64,000 nucleotides of DNA from Tranzscheliella williamsii (GCA_023212725.1 JALBYF010000020.1:124001-188000); one strand, 5' to 3'; shown: positions 48,390 through 58,363, counted from the first letter of the stretch. Translations and numbers: made by a program. The notes: generated by a model not told the origin, from the letters alone.

Positions 48390-50462
48390 ATGCCGCCCGG
48401 ACCGACGGTGGCTCGGCGCCAAGCAGCAGCGCCCATGCCGCTGTCGTCCGCCGCTCCGCCTGTCATCACGGGAGTCCTGCCTCGCAAGGAGTCGTCGCCC
48501 ACCCATGCCACCAAGATGGGCGTCCGCGCGGACGTACCTCATCCGCTCAGCGCCTCTTCTCCCTCGCTGATGACGGAGCAGGCTCAGGCTACGTTGTCGC
48601 CCAGACCCATGTCGCCTTTGGTATATCGCAAGGCGAACATGCCGTCGACAGCCGACCCGCCAGCCAGTCATTCCGCACTCGCCACAGGCATCAGCAACAA
48701 CGAGCACACCAAGCAGTGGTCTCAGCGGAAGCCTCTGTCGACGGAGCAGCATGCCTCGCACGCTGCACCCCATGACGCAGCAGCAGACAAGGCGACCGAG
48801 CGCGCCTTCTACCGACGTATTCTCTTCCAGAATTTGGCCGCCGCCGAATCTGCGCCCGCCATTACCGCAGACGCTGATCTGGACCATGAGATTTACCTGC
48901 TCCTAGCGTATCTGCTGCGCGAGACCGTCCTGCCGTGGTACAGCAAATTGACCCCCGACCGGGAGCTGCTGACGCAGATCACCCACATCGTCGTCAGCAT
49001 CATCCACACCATCCTGCAACGGCTATCGGCAGAGCGTAGGCCTGGAGAGGTAGCGCTCTCGCCCATCCACACGCTGCTCGCGTGCGATCTGCCGATTCTG
49101 CTGCGGCAACACTATCTCGATTTTCGCGTTGCTCAGCAGAAAGCGGGCAGCGTCTGGGCGCCGCTGGTAGAAAATGTCCCCGCCGCCCCGTGCTACTACG
49201 ACCACGCTGGCTCATCCTCGTCTTCTTACACGGCAAGTCCGGCGTGGCAGGGGGAGTCCGCGATGCTGGGAGATGCCCCAGTCTCTCCGCACATTCTTGC
49301 TCAGCTGTACCACGCCGCTTCCCCGCATCCGGCCATCCACCCGGAGACAGGCTCGCTGGATGGGAGGGTCGAGTTGGCCTACCTGCGTGTGGCCTCGCTC
49401 TCACTACTGAGCTCGCTGCTGCCCGCCGACGAGTTCGCGCCTGATACCGAAAAGTACATCGTCCGCGATGTACTCGTTTCTGTCCTGCGCGGCGCGCTCG
49501 CCAAACCGTCGCGCCCCTGGTTCATTGTCCAGAGCCTGCACAAAGTGCTCGATGCTGCCGGCTGCGTGGACGGCCGAGCCGGTTCCGGGCCACATCAGCC
49601 AGATGTCTCCACCGCGTCGACAATCGACGGCCTTGTCGACAAGATCCCCGGCATCGTCGAGAAGATTCCCGGCCTGCTGCTGCGGTTCTGGGCGTTTTGG
49701 GTAGTCACGGCGTTTCCTCTCCTGATCAGGACGTATATGGACCTCTTCAACGTGCAGCGGGCTCCTGCAAGGCGGCATGGACGTAAGGCGAGCGACCGGG
49801 GCTCGCCGCTGCCGCATGCGCGCTCGACCGACAGCATCCACGAGCGTCGCATGCACGGCCGCTTTCCTTCGCAGAAGCGCAGCGAGGACGCGTCACAGGA
49901 GAGGTGGGACGCAGACGCCGAGCTGAAAGCAGAGCCGGAGGAGTGCGGTGGAGAGGCTGTGCGAGCGCCCGCTTACGTCTGGACGTGGATGGCGACGGTG
50001 GAAGAGGTGGTGGAGGGGCGGCGGAGGGCGATGCTGGGGAGCGTATTTGGGATGGCGCGCGTGGTGCTGGGGGTGGGGGGCTTGGCGACCCGGGCGGACC
50101 GGCTGGTAGAAGCGAGCGTGCAGCGGCGTGCCACGGACACGGCGGCGCTCGCGCGCCAGGTCTGCCAGCTGCGCCTCGCGCTGCTGCCCGGCGGCCACCT
50201 CTCGCCGCCCGTCGCCGACCCGGACGCACCGACGCAGGTGCGCGAGTGGCACCGCCTCCGCACACGCCTCCTCCACGCCACACCCCCCCTCGCCCGCCGC
50301 GCCCTCCTCGGCCCCTCCCTCCCCTCCCAGCTCACCACCATCACCCACTGGCTCGAACCCCTCTGCTCCCCCGCCGCCGCTGGCCCAAACACCCACCTCG
50401 CCATCCTCGTCTTCGAACGCCTCCTTGCCATGATCTGCCCCGACCTCCTCCAGCCCACTTAG
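48390..50462 (+). CDS. PXA-domain protein (sorting-nexin-associated domain, no PX)
   Basis: 690 residues, single exon. A disordered N-terminus of about 130 residues precedes a PXA-like domain (LDHEIYLLLAYLLRETVLPWYSKLTPD ... ITHIVVSIIHTIL, then LLACDLPILLRQHYLDF), which occurs in sorting nexins 13/14/19/25 and fungal Pxa1-type proteins acting at ER/vacuole/nuclear membranes. A hydrophobic stretch (LLLRFWAFWVVTAFPLLIRTYM) around residue 430 may dip into or cross a membrane. No PX or RGS domain is visible. The function is inferred to be membrane-contact or endosomal; unproven. Confidence 0.8.
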   Translation: MPPGPTVARRQAAAPMPLSSAAPPVITGVLPRKESSPTHATKMGVRADVPHPLSASSPSLMTEQAQATLSPRPMSPLVYRKANMPSTADPPASHSALATGISNNEHTKQWSQRKPLSTEQHASHAAPHDAAADKATERAFYRRILFQNLAAAESAPAITADADLDHEIYLLLAYLLRETVLPWYSKLTPDRELLTQITHIVVSIIHTILQRLSAERRPGEVALSPIHTLLACDLPILLRQHYLDFRVAQQKAGSVWAPLVENVPAAPCYYDHAGSSSSSYTASPAWQGESAMLGDAPVSPHILAQLYHAASPHPAIHPETGSLDGRVELAYLRVASLSLLSSLLPADEFAPDTEKYIVRDVLVSVLRGALAKPSRPWFIVQSLHKVLDAAGCVDGRAGSGPHQPDVSTASTIDGLVDKIPGIVEKIPGLLLRFWAFWVVTAFPLLIRTYMDLFNVQRAPARRHGRKASDRGSPLPHARSTDSIHERRMHGRFPSQKRSEDASQERWDADAELKAEPEECGGEAVRAPAYVWTWMATVEEVVEGRRRAMLGSVFGMARVVLGVGGLATRADRLVEASVQRRATDTAALARQVCQLRLALLPGGHLSPPVADPDAPTQVREWHRLRTRLLHATPPLARRALLGPSLPSQLTTITHWLEPLCSPAAAGPNTHLAILVFERLLAMICPDLLQPT

Positions 50463-52023
50463 CAAGTATTCCCTCCCATCACCTCCCCTTCCCTTCCGCA
50501 GATACCCACCGTATGCACGCCGTCTCATTCCGTGCTCTCCGTGTTGCCAGCCTCGCCGCCAGACCGATCTACTGAAATAGCCTATTTTGCCACCTTCACG
50601 CAAGCTGCAAGCCGGCTCAGAAGACAGAAATTGAAGGGGAGTTATGTACCGATCCCCACCCTTTCCCTTAACACGACCCGGTCTTCCCGATTTTCCATCA
50701 GAACCCAGTGGCCTACTCGTGCATGTATTGCTTCTTTCGTTTATGCCTGTTGGGCTGATGTTGTGCTGAAGGATGGTCGCATGAGCTAGAAAAGAGCTAC
50801 GTTTTTTGTGAAGCCAACTGCCTTCCAAAGCATGTCGATGAGCACTGATGGACGGGGAAGCTGAGCTCACGACCTTCAATCGGGAGATGTTTGATGTCTC
50901 AGAGTTCAAATCGGGTACGGTGGCGTCTAATCTAACAGACAACTTGTTTCTGCTTCTACATGAAAGATTCGGAAGTGACTGCGACTGAGCGCATAGTAGG
51001 CGGCGCAGGGCCGGCATGAAAGTCAGCGTGATCCGTTCGGACACTTTTTCTCTATTTTTCCTCTTTCACGCGAGCTGTCTCGCTACCGCTTCCATCCGTC
51101 GTCGTCCGAAGTGACCGAGTAAGAGATCCAGAGATCAGGCAGTTGTAGCGCTACAGCGCTAAGGCCAGCTACGCTGCTCGTGTGTTCTCGACGACGCATC
51201 GATCATGTTCGTAGTGGTAGTGTCGGCCAGCGGGCAGCGAGCAATGCAGTGCGACACCAACGGATAGAGAGGTGCGATGGGCCGGTGCGTCATAGCCGTT
51301 CGAGTGGCCGGATGCGCAGATTGGCAATTTCGACTTTTACTTTCTGGCAATTTCGACTTGTGCATTGATTGCGTCCGCTAGCGTGCGATGACTGATTTCG
51401 CGGATCGACGAGCGATGGACGACGGTTTGAATACGAGCAGCCGGCCGTACCATGTGCATTCATTAACTACTCTGGGATTCATGATTCACATGCTCCTTTG
51501 TGGATTTGAAAATCGCCGGCTTGCGCAAACGCAAGGAGAATTTCGGGCGGGTTCCAGCTCTGATAACGCAACGCAGCTCAGCCACCGCTCCAAGGCAGCT
51601 CTCCAAGAACGCATCTTGATTCGCCCATCGCCCTATCCACGCTACGGGCAGCGCATTGCTCAGCAGACGGGGCGGTGGCTGGCTCTCGGCCCCCCGGCAC
51701 CAAGACAAACCCGCGTGAAATGCACGCCGTGCAGCTGCCAACCCTTAGCCCGCTTCCACCCGCCATGGCCCCGCATCCAGCCGTTACCCGCTAAGCAAAG
51801 CTCTATCTTTCACACCGTAGCTGGTTTTCTTTTGGCTTCTACAAGTCCCCACCCACCACATCACCATCATCACCACCGCCACCGCCACCACCACCACCAC
51901 CACCACCACCACCACCACCACCATTACCATCACCAACATCGCTACTCCCATCACCACCATCACCCCACAGCGTACTTTTCCTATTTGCAGAGCCAAGTGT
52001 ATCGCCACATTATAATCGCCAAC
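50463..52023. other. Intergenic, upstream region of haem peroxidase
   Basis: 1.56 kb. Holds a CAC/CAT triplet repeat (about 51853-51970) close to the peroxidase start. The peroxidase frame is open upstream to an ATG at 51388, but that extension is low-complexity. No tRNA or other gene accepted. Confidence 0.5.
51853..51970 (+). repeat. CAC/CAT trinucleotide repeat
   Basis: About 110 bp dominated by CAC and CAT triplets in the presumed 5' leader of the peroxidase gene. In the peroxidase frame it would encode poly-His. Confidence 0.8.
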
Positions 52024-53004
52024 ATGCCGGAGCAGAGAGATTACGAGGCGGTCAAGAAGGACATTCTAGCCATCCTCAAGCAGCCCAAATACGACGACGG
52101 TTCCGCAGGTCCCGTTCTTGTCCGTCTAGCATGGCATGCTAGCGGGACATACTGCAAAGAGACCGACACCGGCGGATCCAACGGTGCCGGCATGCGGTAT
52201 GAGCAGGAGGGTGGCGACCCGGCCAATGCGGGCTTGCAGCACGCGCGTGTCTTTTTGGAGCCAATCAAGCAGAAGCACGACTGGATCACCTATGCGGATC
52301 TGTGGACGCTGGCGGGCGTATGTGCCATCAAGGCGATGGGTGGGCCCGAGATCAAGTGGAAGCCAGGGCGGACCGACTTTGCGGACGATTCGCGGCTGCC
52401 ACCACGTGGCCGGCTGCCGGACGGTGCGCAGGGCGCGGACCACCTGCGCTTCATCTTCTACCGGATGGGCTTCAACGACCAGGAGATCGTAGCGCTCTCG
52501 GGCGCGCACAACCTGGGGCGCTGCCACTCGGACCGCTCCGGCTTCCACGGACCGTGGGTGAACACGCCGACGCGCTTCTCGAACCAATATTACAAGCTTC
52601 TGCTCAAGCTCAAGTGGCAGCCCAAGAAGTGGGACGGCCCATTCCAGTACGCCGCCAAGGCGCCCGGTGCCGACGACGACGACGAGGAGCTTATGATGCT
52701 TCCCACCGACTACGCGCTGATCCAAGACCCCAAGATGCGCCCCTGGGTCGAGAAGTACGCCGAGGACCGCGACGCGTTCTTTGCCGACTTTGCCGCCGTC
52801 TTTGCCAAGCTGATCGAGCTCGGCGTCTACCGCGACGAATCGGGCATCGCCCGCGCCGACAAGATGAAGGTTGCCAGCGGCGAGTACAAGTCGGCCCCGC
52901 AGAAGAGTTCTAGCCCGGGCGCCCCCGGCGCCGGCAGCGATGGCGAGGCCGCCCCCCTCGCCAAGAACAACCAGCGCCCTCCGCACGCCCAGGCGCGCCT
53001 CTAG
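52024..53004 (+). CDS. Class I haem peroxidase (cytochrome c peroxidase / ascorbate peroxidase type)
   Basis: 326 residues. Reduces H2O2 using cytochrome c or ascorbate. Distal triad Arg34, Trp37, His38 (RLAWHAS); proximal His162 in [10 protein letters not shown]; Trp178, which matches the CCP radical tryptophan Trp191 (same 16-residue spacing from His); Asp229 for the proximal His. An acidic insert (GADDDDEE) lengthens the His-Asp spacing by about seven residues against yeast CCP. There is no mitochondrial presequence from this ATG. The C-terminus carries a 40-residue Pro/Ser/Gly tail ending in ARL, a PTS1-like tripeptide. A longer in-frame start at 51388 would add 212 residues including poly-His; judged unlikely. 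Confidence 0.94.
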   Translation: MPEQRDYEAVKKDILAILKQPKYDDGSAGPVLVRLAWHASGTYCKETDTGGSNGAGMRYEQEGGDPANAGLQHARVFLEPIKQKHDWITYADLWTLAGVCAIKAMGGPEIKWKPGRTDFADDSRLPPRGRLPDGAQGADHLRFIFYRMGFNDQEIVALSGAHNLGRCHSDRSGFHGPWVNTPTRFSNQYYKLLLKLKWQPKKWDGPFQYAAKAPGADDDDEELMMLPTDYALIQDPKMRPWVEKYAEDRDAFFADFAAVFAKLIELGVYRDESGIARADKMKVASGEYKSAPQKSSSPGAPGAGSDGEAAPLAKNNQRPPHAQARL

Positions 53005-53236
53005 GCCCCTCGCCCCGCACGCGCTTGCCCCACCGCCCCCCTTCGCCATTCTCCATAGACGCTGTTCCCGGCTTGCATAGAATCCTTTACCCGTCGGCAC
53101 TGCTATCAAGGCCTGGTCGTGCGCTTTCTGGCATTTGTGCCAGTGTCGACGTTGTGGAAGGCAGCACAGGCAGGGACTGGGCGGCGGAGGATAGGATTGC
53201 GGTGCACGGCGCTGGTAAGCGAGAGGTGGGAATGGG

Positions 53237-53726
53237 TTAGACGTCTATCCAGCCGTCACGGGGACAAGCCTGGCGATTGTTGTATAGTGTGTATTGGCAG
53301 CAGGTGGCGGCACCGACCGTGACGTTGCCTATGACCACGAGAGGCGGGTCTTCCGGATCGTTCAGGCTTCTGACGAGCGTCAGGCCGGGCTCGCAGGGGA
53401 GGGAGAAGACTGTGGTGCGCGGCAGGGAGGCGGGTCAGCTATGTTCCCCGGTGGCGACGCGGGCCAGGCTTACATTTTTTCTGGCTGGACCAGACCAGGT
53501 CAGTGGGCTTTTTCACGGCGTAGTGGTCCCACGGATTGAGGCTGCGCGCGCACAGATAGCCCGGCTGCGCCGGCGAGCAATGCTGCTTCCATGTCGCCTC
53601 GTCAACCACACCCAGGGGGCCGTTTGCGCCGTCGCCATCGCCCGTCTTGCCGTGCGTCCCGCCAACGAGCAGAACAGCGAGCAGCACCATCGCCAGGTTC
53701 ATCTTGAGATCCATCTTGAGATCCAT
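53237..53726 (-). CDS. Small secreted cysteine-rich protein, two exons
   Basis: Assembled by hand: exons 53474-53726 and 53237-53409, 64-nt intron (GTAAGC...CACAG, phase 1), 141 residues. The N-terminus has a signal peptide (MNLAMVLLAVLLVGGTHG after a duplicated MDLK). The mature part has six cysteines: one pair in exon 1 (C-x8-C) and, in exon 2, one Cys, a CC pair and a last Cys before the C-terminal DGWIDV. One N-glycosylation sequon (NVT). I know no family. Coding character is supported by the clean splice sites, the signal peptide and the continuation of the frame through exon 2. Extracellular; role unknown. Confidence 0.72.
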
Positions 53727-54630
53727 GCTCGCAGTCGTTCGCTCACAGTTTTGGGGCGGTCCAGCTAGCACCCCCCCCCCGTCCGCGTTTTAAACCTTTG
53801 CAGCCCGCACCCCCACTCGCGGCGTCCCTCGTTCGCCCACCCTGACCCATTCACGCCACATCCCACCTCATAACCCCGACACAGCAACATGACGTTTTCG
53901 TAGGACTCGGTAAAAGGGTCTCGACGACTCTCGTGCAAATCGACACTGGTGATCGACAGAATCGGTCAACACTGCCAAAGGGAGATATCATGCGTGTGCT
54001 TGTATTCGTACATACGTATCGCCTTGTATACTGTGTCGCCGTGCTGTATCGCGTCTGTGGATGGCGTGCTGTCTTCATGAGTGAGTGGGCGTGTAGGCGT
54101 GTGGGCAGAAGTGAACCGTGGCGGTGGTAGGATGGCATTCAGAACGGTCGCTGTAACAGCCGTTGTATGTTGACTGAATCGCCCACGCTGGCGCGCAAGA
54201 GGGACCATGGCATAACGGCCCGTGGATTTCGCGCTCCCAGTCCCACCACGGAACCCTTGGCGCCCCACATCGTACAAGCAAAGGTAGGCATGCTCTCGCT
54301 GTCCCTTTTCGTGCGGCGACGACGTCAGGTGACGGGTCGGTGTCTGGCGATACAACAAGTCCGTCGGGGTAGAAAGCTCGTGACGAGCATAGTTGGCCTG
54401 TGTGTATGCCGGCAGTGACATGGCGGCGGCAATGGGGACTAAAGCAGCAGATCGACACCGTCGGCATTGTAGGCTGCAACAAGGCGGCAGTGGACGCTTC
54501 TGTAGGCGCTGGCTCGATGGCAATTTCGGACGAGGGTTCGCGACAGCCGTGCGCCGACCATGTTGCTTGCGCTGACCATTAGCAGCGCTGCAGATGAGGT
54601 GTTCCTGCTATGGCGAAAGGTGCGATGCGG
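53727..54630. other. Intergenic, unresolved
   Basis: 904 bp. A minus-strand ATG near 54560 opens a short Arg/Ser-rich, acidic-free peptide resembling a mitochondrial presequence, but I could not join it to a convincing downstream exon. No gene called. Confidence 0.4.
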
Positions 54631-55134
54631 CTACCAGCCGTCGTCGGTATCGAGGGATGGGGGGGCGGGGACGGGGATGCCGCGGGCGCGGTAGGCGAGG
54701 GCGATGTCGTTGGGAGCGGGGTCCTGGACGGCGGGGGGGCCGGGGGTGGCGGTGGTGAGTGCGGCGGCGTGGAGCTGGTCGTGCGCGTCCGGGCCGATGG
54801 GCCAGGTGGCGTCGGCGTGCCAAGACGCCTTGAGCACCTGGACCGCGAGGCCGAGCGGCAGCCCGCGGCCGCAGCCCGCACCGCTTACGGCCCGCCCCGA
54901 GTCCAGCGCCTGCTTGACGCGCTTCAGCTGCGGCCACACCGCCAGCAGCTGCCCCTCATCTCCCCCCGTCGCCGCCACCACCGCGCGCACCCGCGCTACG
55001 CTCGCCTTGAACGCCGCACTCGCATCCCCCGCCAGCTCCACCCCTTCCACTCCTTCCACCCCTTTCGCGCCTTTCATCCTCTCCATCGCCTTGCCGAGCC
55101 CTGCAGACCGCCCCTCCTCGCCTGTCTGCGTCAT
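54631..55134 (-). CDS. Hypothetical protein
   Basis: 167-residue single-exon frame. Charged, Glu/Gly-rich N-terminus to residue 35, then a predicted helical core (FKASVARVRAVVAATGG ... LLAVWPQLKRVKQAL) and a GLPLGLAVQVLKASWHADATW segment; Pro-rich end. No signal peptide or membrane segment. I do not recognise it. The opposite strand also has a long frame (54610-55257), so coding status rests mainly on the globular look of the middle part. Confidence 0.45.
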   Translation of the reverse strand: MTQTGEEGRSAGLGKAMERMKGAKGVEGVEGVELAGDASAAFKASVARVRAVVAATGGDEGQLLAVWPQLKRVKQALDSGRAVSGAGCGRGLPLGLAVQVLKASWHADATWPIGPDAHDQLHAAALTTATPGPPAVQDPAPNDIALAYRARGIPVPAPPSLDTDDGW

Positions 55135-55920
55135 ACAGCCTCGCTCCAGCAGTGGCCCATCCCGCGTGCGCCTGGCGTCCCTTCTCTGCCGACAGCCTCG
55201 GCAGCGGCGGATATGTACAGGACGAGAGCAGCAGCATCACCCGTCTTGCTCCTTTAACAAAAATCGGGAGGACACACTCCACGGAAGTCGGATCTCGGCA
55301 TAGGCACAGCGGTCTAACATACCGGAGTGGCTCACGCTACGACCTAACAAGGTTCCATGTTCGGCGGTGAGATCGTGCTTCGAATGTGGATTGGCCTGCA
55401 AAGCCCCTAACTCGGCTTGGCGGCCAAGCTGTCGAATAGAGCCAGAAGCATCGAAAGCCGTTCAGATCCAGCTTCAGGGGCTCGCTGCATAGGCGACGCT
55501 TGCACTCTTTCCTCAGCCCCGCTCCGACCAACCGAGTTCAGCAAGACGAGGCGAAGAACTTTTCTCTCAGCACAGCGACGCTGCATAAGTCGGTACCCCC
55601 GCTTGTTGGGCTTGCCCGCCCATGGCGCAGGTTTCAGTCGAATGTCAGACCAGATCCTCTGGGAAAAGGCGTCCGCGCCTGCAGCCAACAGAGCTCGCTC
55701 GCCGTGCCGAATGTGTCTGTGTCTACGTTGGAATGGGCTTGGTGGCAAGGCTCGATGCTCCATGGCATCGCGCAGTGCTCCTTCCTTCCGCCGCTGACCA
55801 CGTCCCGCTGCCCCATCTATTACGACCCATTTACGTTCTTGATCTGCTTTACGACGCCGTGGACCGCCTCGTGTACCCTACAAGCAATACGCTAGCCAAA
55901 TTACCGGACGCCTCGCGACA
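55135..55920. other. Intergenic, promoter of secreted Cys-rich gene
   Basis: 786 bp, no supported gene or RNA. Confidence 0.5.
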
Positions 55921-56739
55921 ATGCAGAAGCAGATCCGACAGCTGGGTCTTCTCCATGTCGCGCTCGTGTTGGCGCTGCTCGCTGTGGCGGTACGAAGCGC
56001 GCCTGTCGCCGCCCCGTCGCCGACACCAGCCCCGCGCGCGCCGTTGACGTCCAGATCGACGCCGAACGAGGTATACGCTTTCTACAGCCCTCGGGATGCA
56101 TTAGCGCAAGGGGAAGGCTGGGGAGAGTGGGCGGTGCGAGGGGCGGCGGTGAAGCGGCAAGACCAGCCGTCAGTGCCTCTGTCGCAGTTGGGGCCGCCCA
56201 ACTTCCCGGCGGACATCCCATCGTGTCCCAAGTGCCAGGCTTCGTATCCTTCGATTTCGTCTTGCATGGGCGCGACGTCGGCGTTCGCCAACGGCACCTC
56301 GATCTTCAACGACCCCATGTCCTACATCAACGTGATCAAGTGCGCCTGCACCGACACGTTCCAGGCGGTCTTTCCGCAGTGCGTCGACTGCTTCCAGAAC
56401 ACCGACCAATGCTACTACCTCGGCACCGACCCGCAGGGTACGGGCGCGCCCGACATCGTCAGCAACATCCGCAACATCTGCGCCTTTGGCTCCGCGCTCA
56501 TCGGCGGCGTTGCCTCGGTCGACAGCAACATTGGTACGGTGACCCCCAGCAACCCACCAAGCTACTACGACGTCAGCACCACCGCCCCCGGCTACAACGA
56601 CGCCTCCACCGGCGACATCTTTGGCAGCTCTGCGCCGCGCTCGCTCCAGCTGACGCGCGCCGGCCTCCTCGCCTCTCTCGCGATCGTCTCCACCACCTCT
56701 CTCGCTGTCCTTGCCGGCGGCGCTCGGCTCCTTCTCTAG
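55921..56739 (+). CDS. Secreted cysteine-rich protein, probably GPI-anchored
   Basis: 272 residues. Signal peptide in the first 26 (LLHVALVLALLAVAVRSA), then a Pro/Ala-rich stretch with a dibasic KR site at about 78 that could be a Kex2-type cleavage point (VKRQDQ). The core has about ten cysteines in the order C-x2-C, C, C-x-C, C-x2-C, C, C (CPKC, SC, KCAC, QCVDC, QC, IC). The C-terminus is hydrophobic after Ser-rich sequence (GSSAPRS), fitting a GPI signal. Proteins of this look are common at basidiomycete surfaces; I cannot assign a function. It is followed by the GH105 gene on the same strand. Confidence 0.8.
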   Translation: MQKQIRQLGLLHVALVLALLAVAVRSAPVAAPSPTPAPRAPLTSRSTPNEVYAFYSPRDALAQGEGWGEWAVRGAAVKRQDQPSVPLSQLGPPNFPADIPSCPKCQASYPSISSCMGATSAFANGTSIFNDPMSYINVIKCACTDTFQAVFPQCVDCFQNTDQCYYLGTDPQGTGAPDIVSNIRNICAFGSALIGGVASVDSNIGTVTPSNPPSYYDVSTTAPGYNDASTGDIFGSSAPRSLQLTRAGLLASLAIVSTTSLAVLAGGARLLL

Positions 56740-57146
56740 CCTTTGCCGCCCACGCTGCCCTGCCCGCCACCCTTCCGCCCGTAACGACCATGCCGCTGCA
56801 CCTCGCCAGCACGTACGCTCCCCCTGCTCCTGTACGCGCGCTTGTATTTCCCCGGTTCCTTGATGAGCTAACGATAATCTTACGACCTGTCTCGATTCCG
56901 CCCTTAGGCGAGGGGGGGGACGGAATGTTAGAGCGGCCAGGGGTTCGGTTATATGCGGGTGGGGGTAAGCGTGGGGCGGCGGAGAGGGCGATCAGATCGG
57001 CGTGGGGACGCGGATCTCGTGGCCCGGCTGTCCGGTCTGCCAGGCGGCGCCGCTCGCTGCGCTTATATACCCCACACGGAGGCCGAGGCGGTTGGCGAAG
57101 CAGTGGCCAGTCCGCATTCTGTACCGCTTCGAGTTTGGCAGTGAAG
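56740..57146. other. Intergenic, promoter of GH105 gene
   Basis: 407 bp holding a TATA box at 57064. Nothing else seen. Confidence 0.55.
57064..57070 (+). promoter_or_regulatory. TATA box of GH105 gene
   Basis: TATATAC, 83 bp upstream of the ATG, almost the same spacing as the cyanase TATA box. Confidence 0.55.
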
Positions 57147-58289
57147 ATGAGCGAGGCGGTGCCACGCGTGCTTTCGGGCGAGGAGGCTTCGGCGGTGTGC
57201 ACGAAGCTGATCGAGCGGCTGCTGGATAACGAGGACCGGGAGGGGGCGTTCCTGATGCCGCTGGCGGACGGGCGGGTGATTGACACCAAGGGGTGGGATG
57301 GGTGGGAGTGGACGCATGGCGTGGCGCTGCTGGGGCTGGTGGAGCATGGCGAGGTGGGGGGTGCGACGCGGTCGATTGCGATTGCGCGCGCCTGGTTCGA
57401 CGCGCGGCGGGCGGAGGGGGGCACGACCAAGAACATCAACACCATGGCGGCGTTTCTGGCGCTGGCGATGCTGTACGAGCGGGACCCGCGGGCGGAGTGG
57501 CGGGCGTGGATGGAGGAGTGGGCCGAATGGGCGATGCATACACTCGCACGCACCGAGGAGGACGGCTTCCAGCACGTCACCTACTCCGCCGACCACGAGG
57601 GCCAGCTGTGGGACGACACGCTGATGATGACCGTCCTGCCGCTCGCCAAGATTGGCCGCCTGCTGGCCCGCCCCACCTACATCGCCGAAGCCAAGTACCA
57701 GTTCCTGCTGCACGTCCGCTACCTCTACGACCCCACCACCCGTCTCTGGTTCCACGGCTGGTCCTTCCCCGGCCGCCACCACTTTGCCCGCGCCCACTGG
57801 GCGCGCGGCAACTGCTGGATCACCCTGGCCATCCCGCTCCTTTTTGCCATCCTCCACGACGACCCCGACCTCGCCCCGCATGCACCCCTGGCACGCACCC
57901 TCCGCAACACCCTCACCGCCCAGATCGACGCGCTGATCGCCTGCCAGCACTCCTCCGGCCTCTTCCACACCCTCCTCCTCCACCCGGATTCGTACCTCGA
58001 ATCCTCCGCGTCCGCAGGCTTTGCCGCCGGCATCTATCTCGCACTGCGCCACCGCCTCGTCGTCGACCCCGCCCAGCGCACCGCCTACGCCGCGCTCGCA
58101 GACCGCGCCACCGCCGCCGTCGTCGCCATGATCGCCGACGACGGCCACCTCAAGCAGACCTCGTTCGGCACCCCGATGGGCACCGACCTCGACTTCTACC
58201 GCAACATCCCCATCACCCCCATGCCCTACGGCCAGGCCCTCGCACTCCTCGCCATTGTCCAACACTCTGCATTCCACTCTGGCAAGTAG
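57147..58289 (+). CDS. GH105 unsaturated glycuronyl/rhamnogalacturonyl hydrolase
   Basis: 380 residues. Family 105 (YteR/YesR type) removes the unsaturated uronic acid left by pectin lyases on short rhamnogalacturonan oligomers. The alpha/alpha-barrel signatures are GWDGWEWTHGVAL (49-61), LWDDTLMM with Asp156/Asp157 (equivalent to catalytic Asp143 of YteR), FHGWSFPGRHHFARAHWARGNCW and the final NIPITPMPYGQAL. No signal peptide from this ATG, so intracellular use of imported oligosaccharides is implied. The frame is open upstream, but the ATG at 57147 follows the TATA box correctly. Confidence 0.93.
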   Translation: MSEAVPRVLSGEEASAVCTKLIERLLDNEDREGAFLMPLADGRVIDTKGWDGWEWTHGVALLGLVEHGEVGGATRSIAIARAWFDARRAEGGTTKNINTMAAFLALAMLYERDPRAEWRAWMEEWAEWAMHTLARTEEDGFQHVTYSADHEGQLWDDTLMMTVLPLAKIGRLLARPTYIAEAKYQFLLHVRYLYDPTTRLWFHGWSFPGRHHFARAHWARGNCWITLAIPLLFAILHDDPDLAPHAPLARTLRNTLTAQIDALIACQHSSGLFHTLLLHPDSYLESSASAGFAAGIYLALRHRLVVDPAQRTAYAALADRATAAVVAMIADDGHLKQTSFGTPMGTDLDFYRNIPITPMPYGQALALLAIVQHSAFHSGK

Positions 58290-58363
58290 TCTGCCGCATT
58301 CCACTCTGTCTAGCAATGTGTGTTTGGGTACGGCTGCCGTAGGCCGGTTGTGCGCGGAGTAAT

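Noticed and set aside
50860..50940. tRNA-like stretch with AGTTCAAATC B-box resemblance
   Set aside because: T-stem bases do not pair and no acceptor stem or anticodon arm forms.
49893..51044. 383-codon minus-strand frame
   Set aside because: Overlaps the end of the PXA gene in antisense and has no motifs.
53966..54523. 185-codon minus-strand frame
   Set aside because: Low-complexity Thr/His-rich end; no family features.
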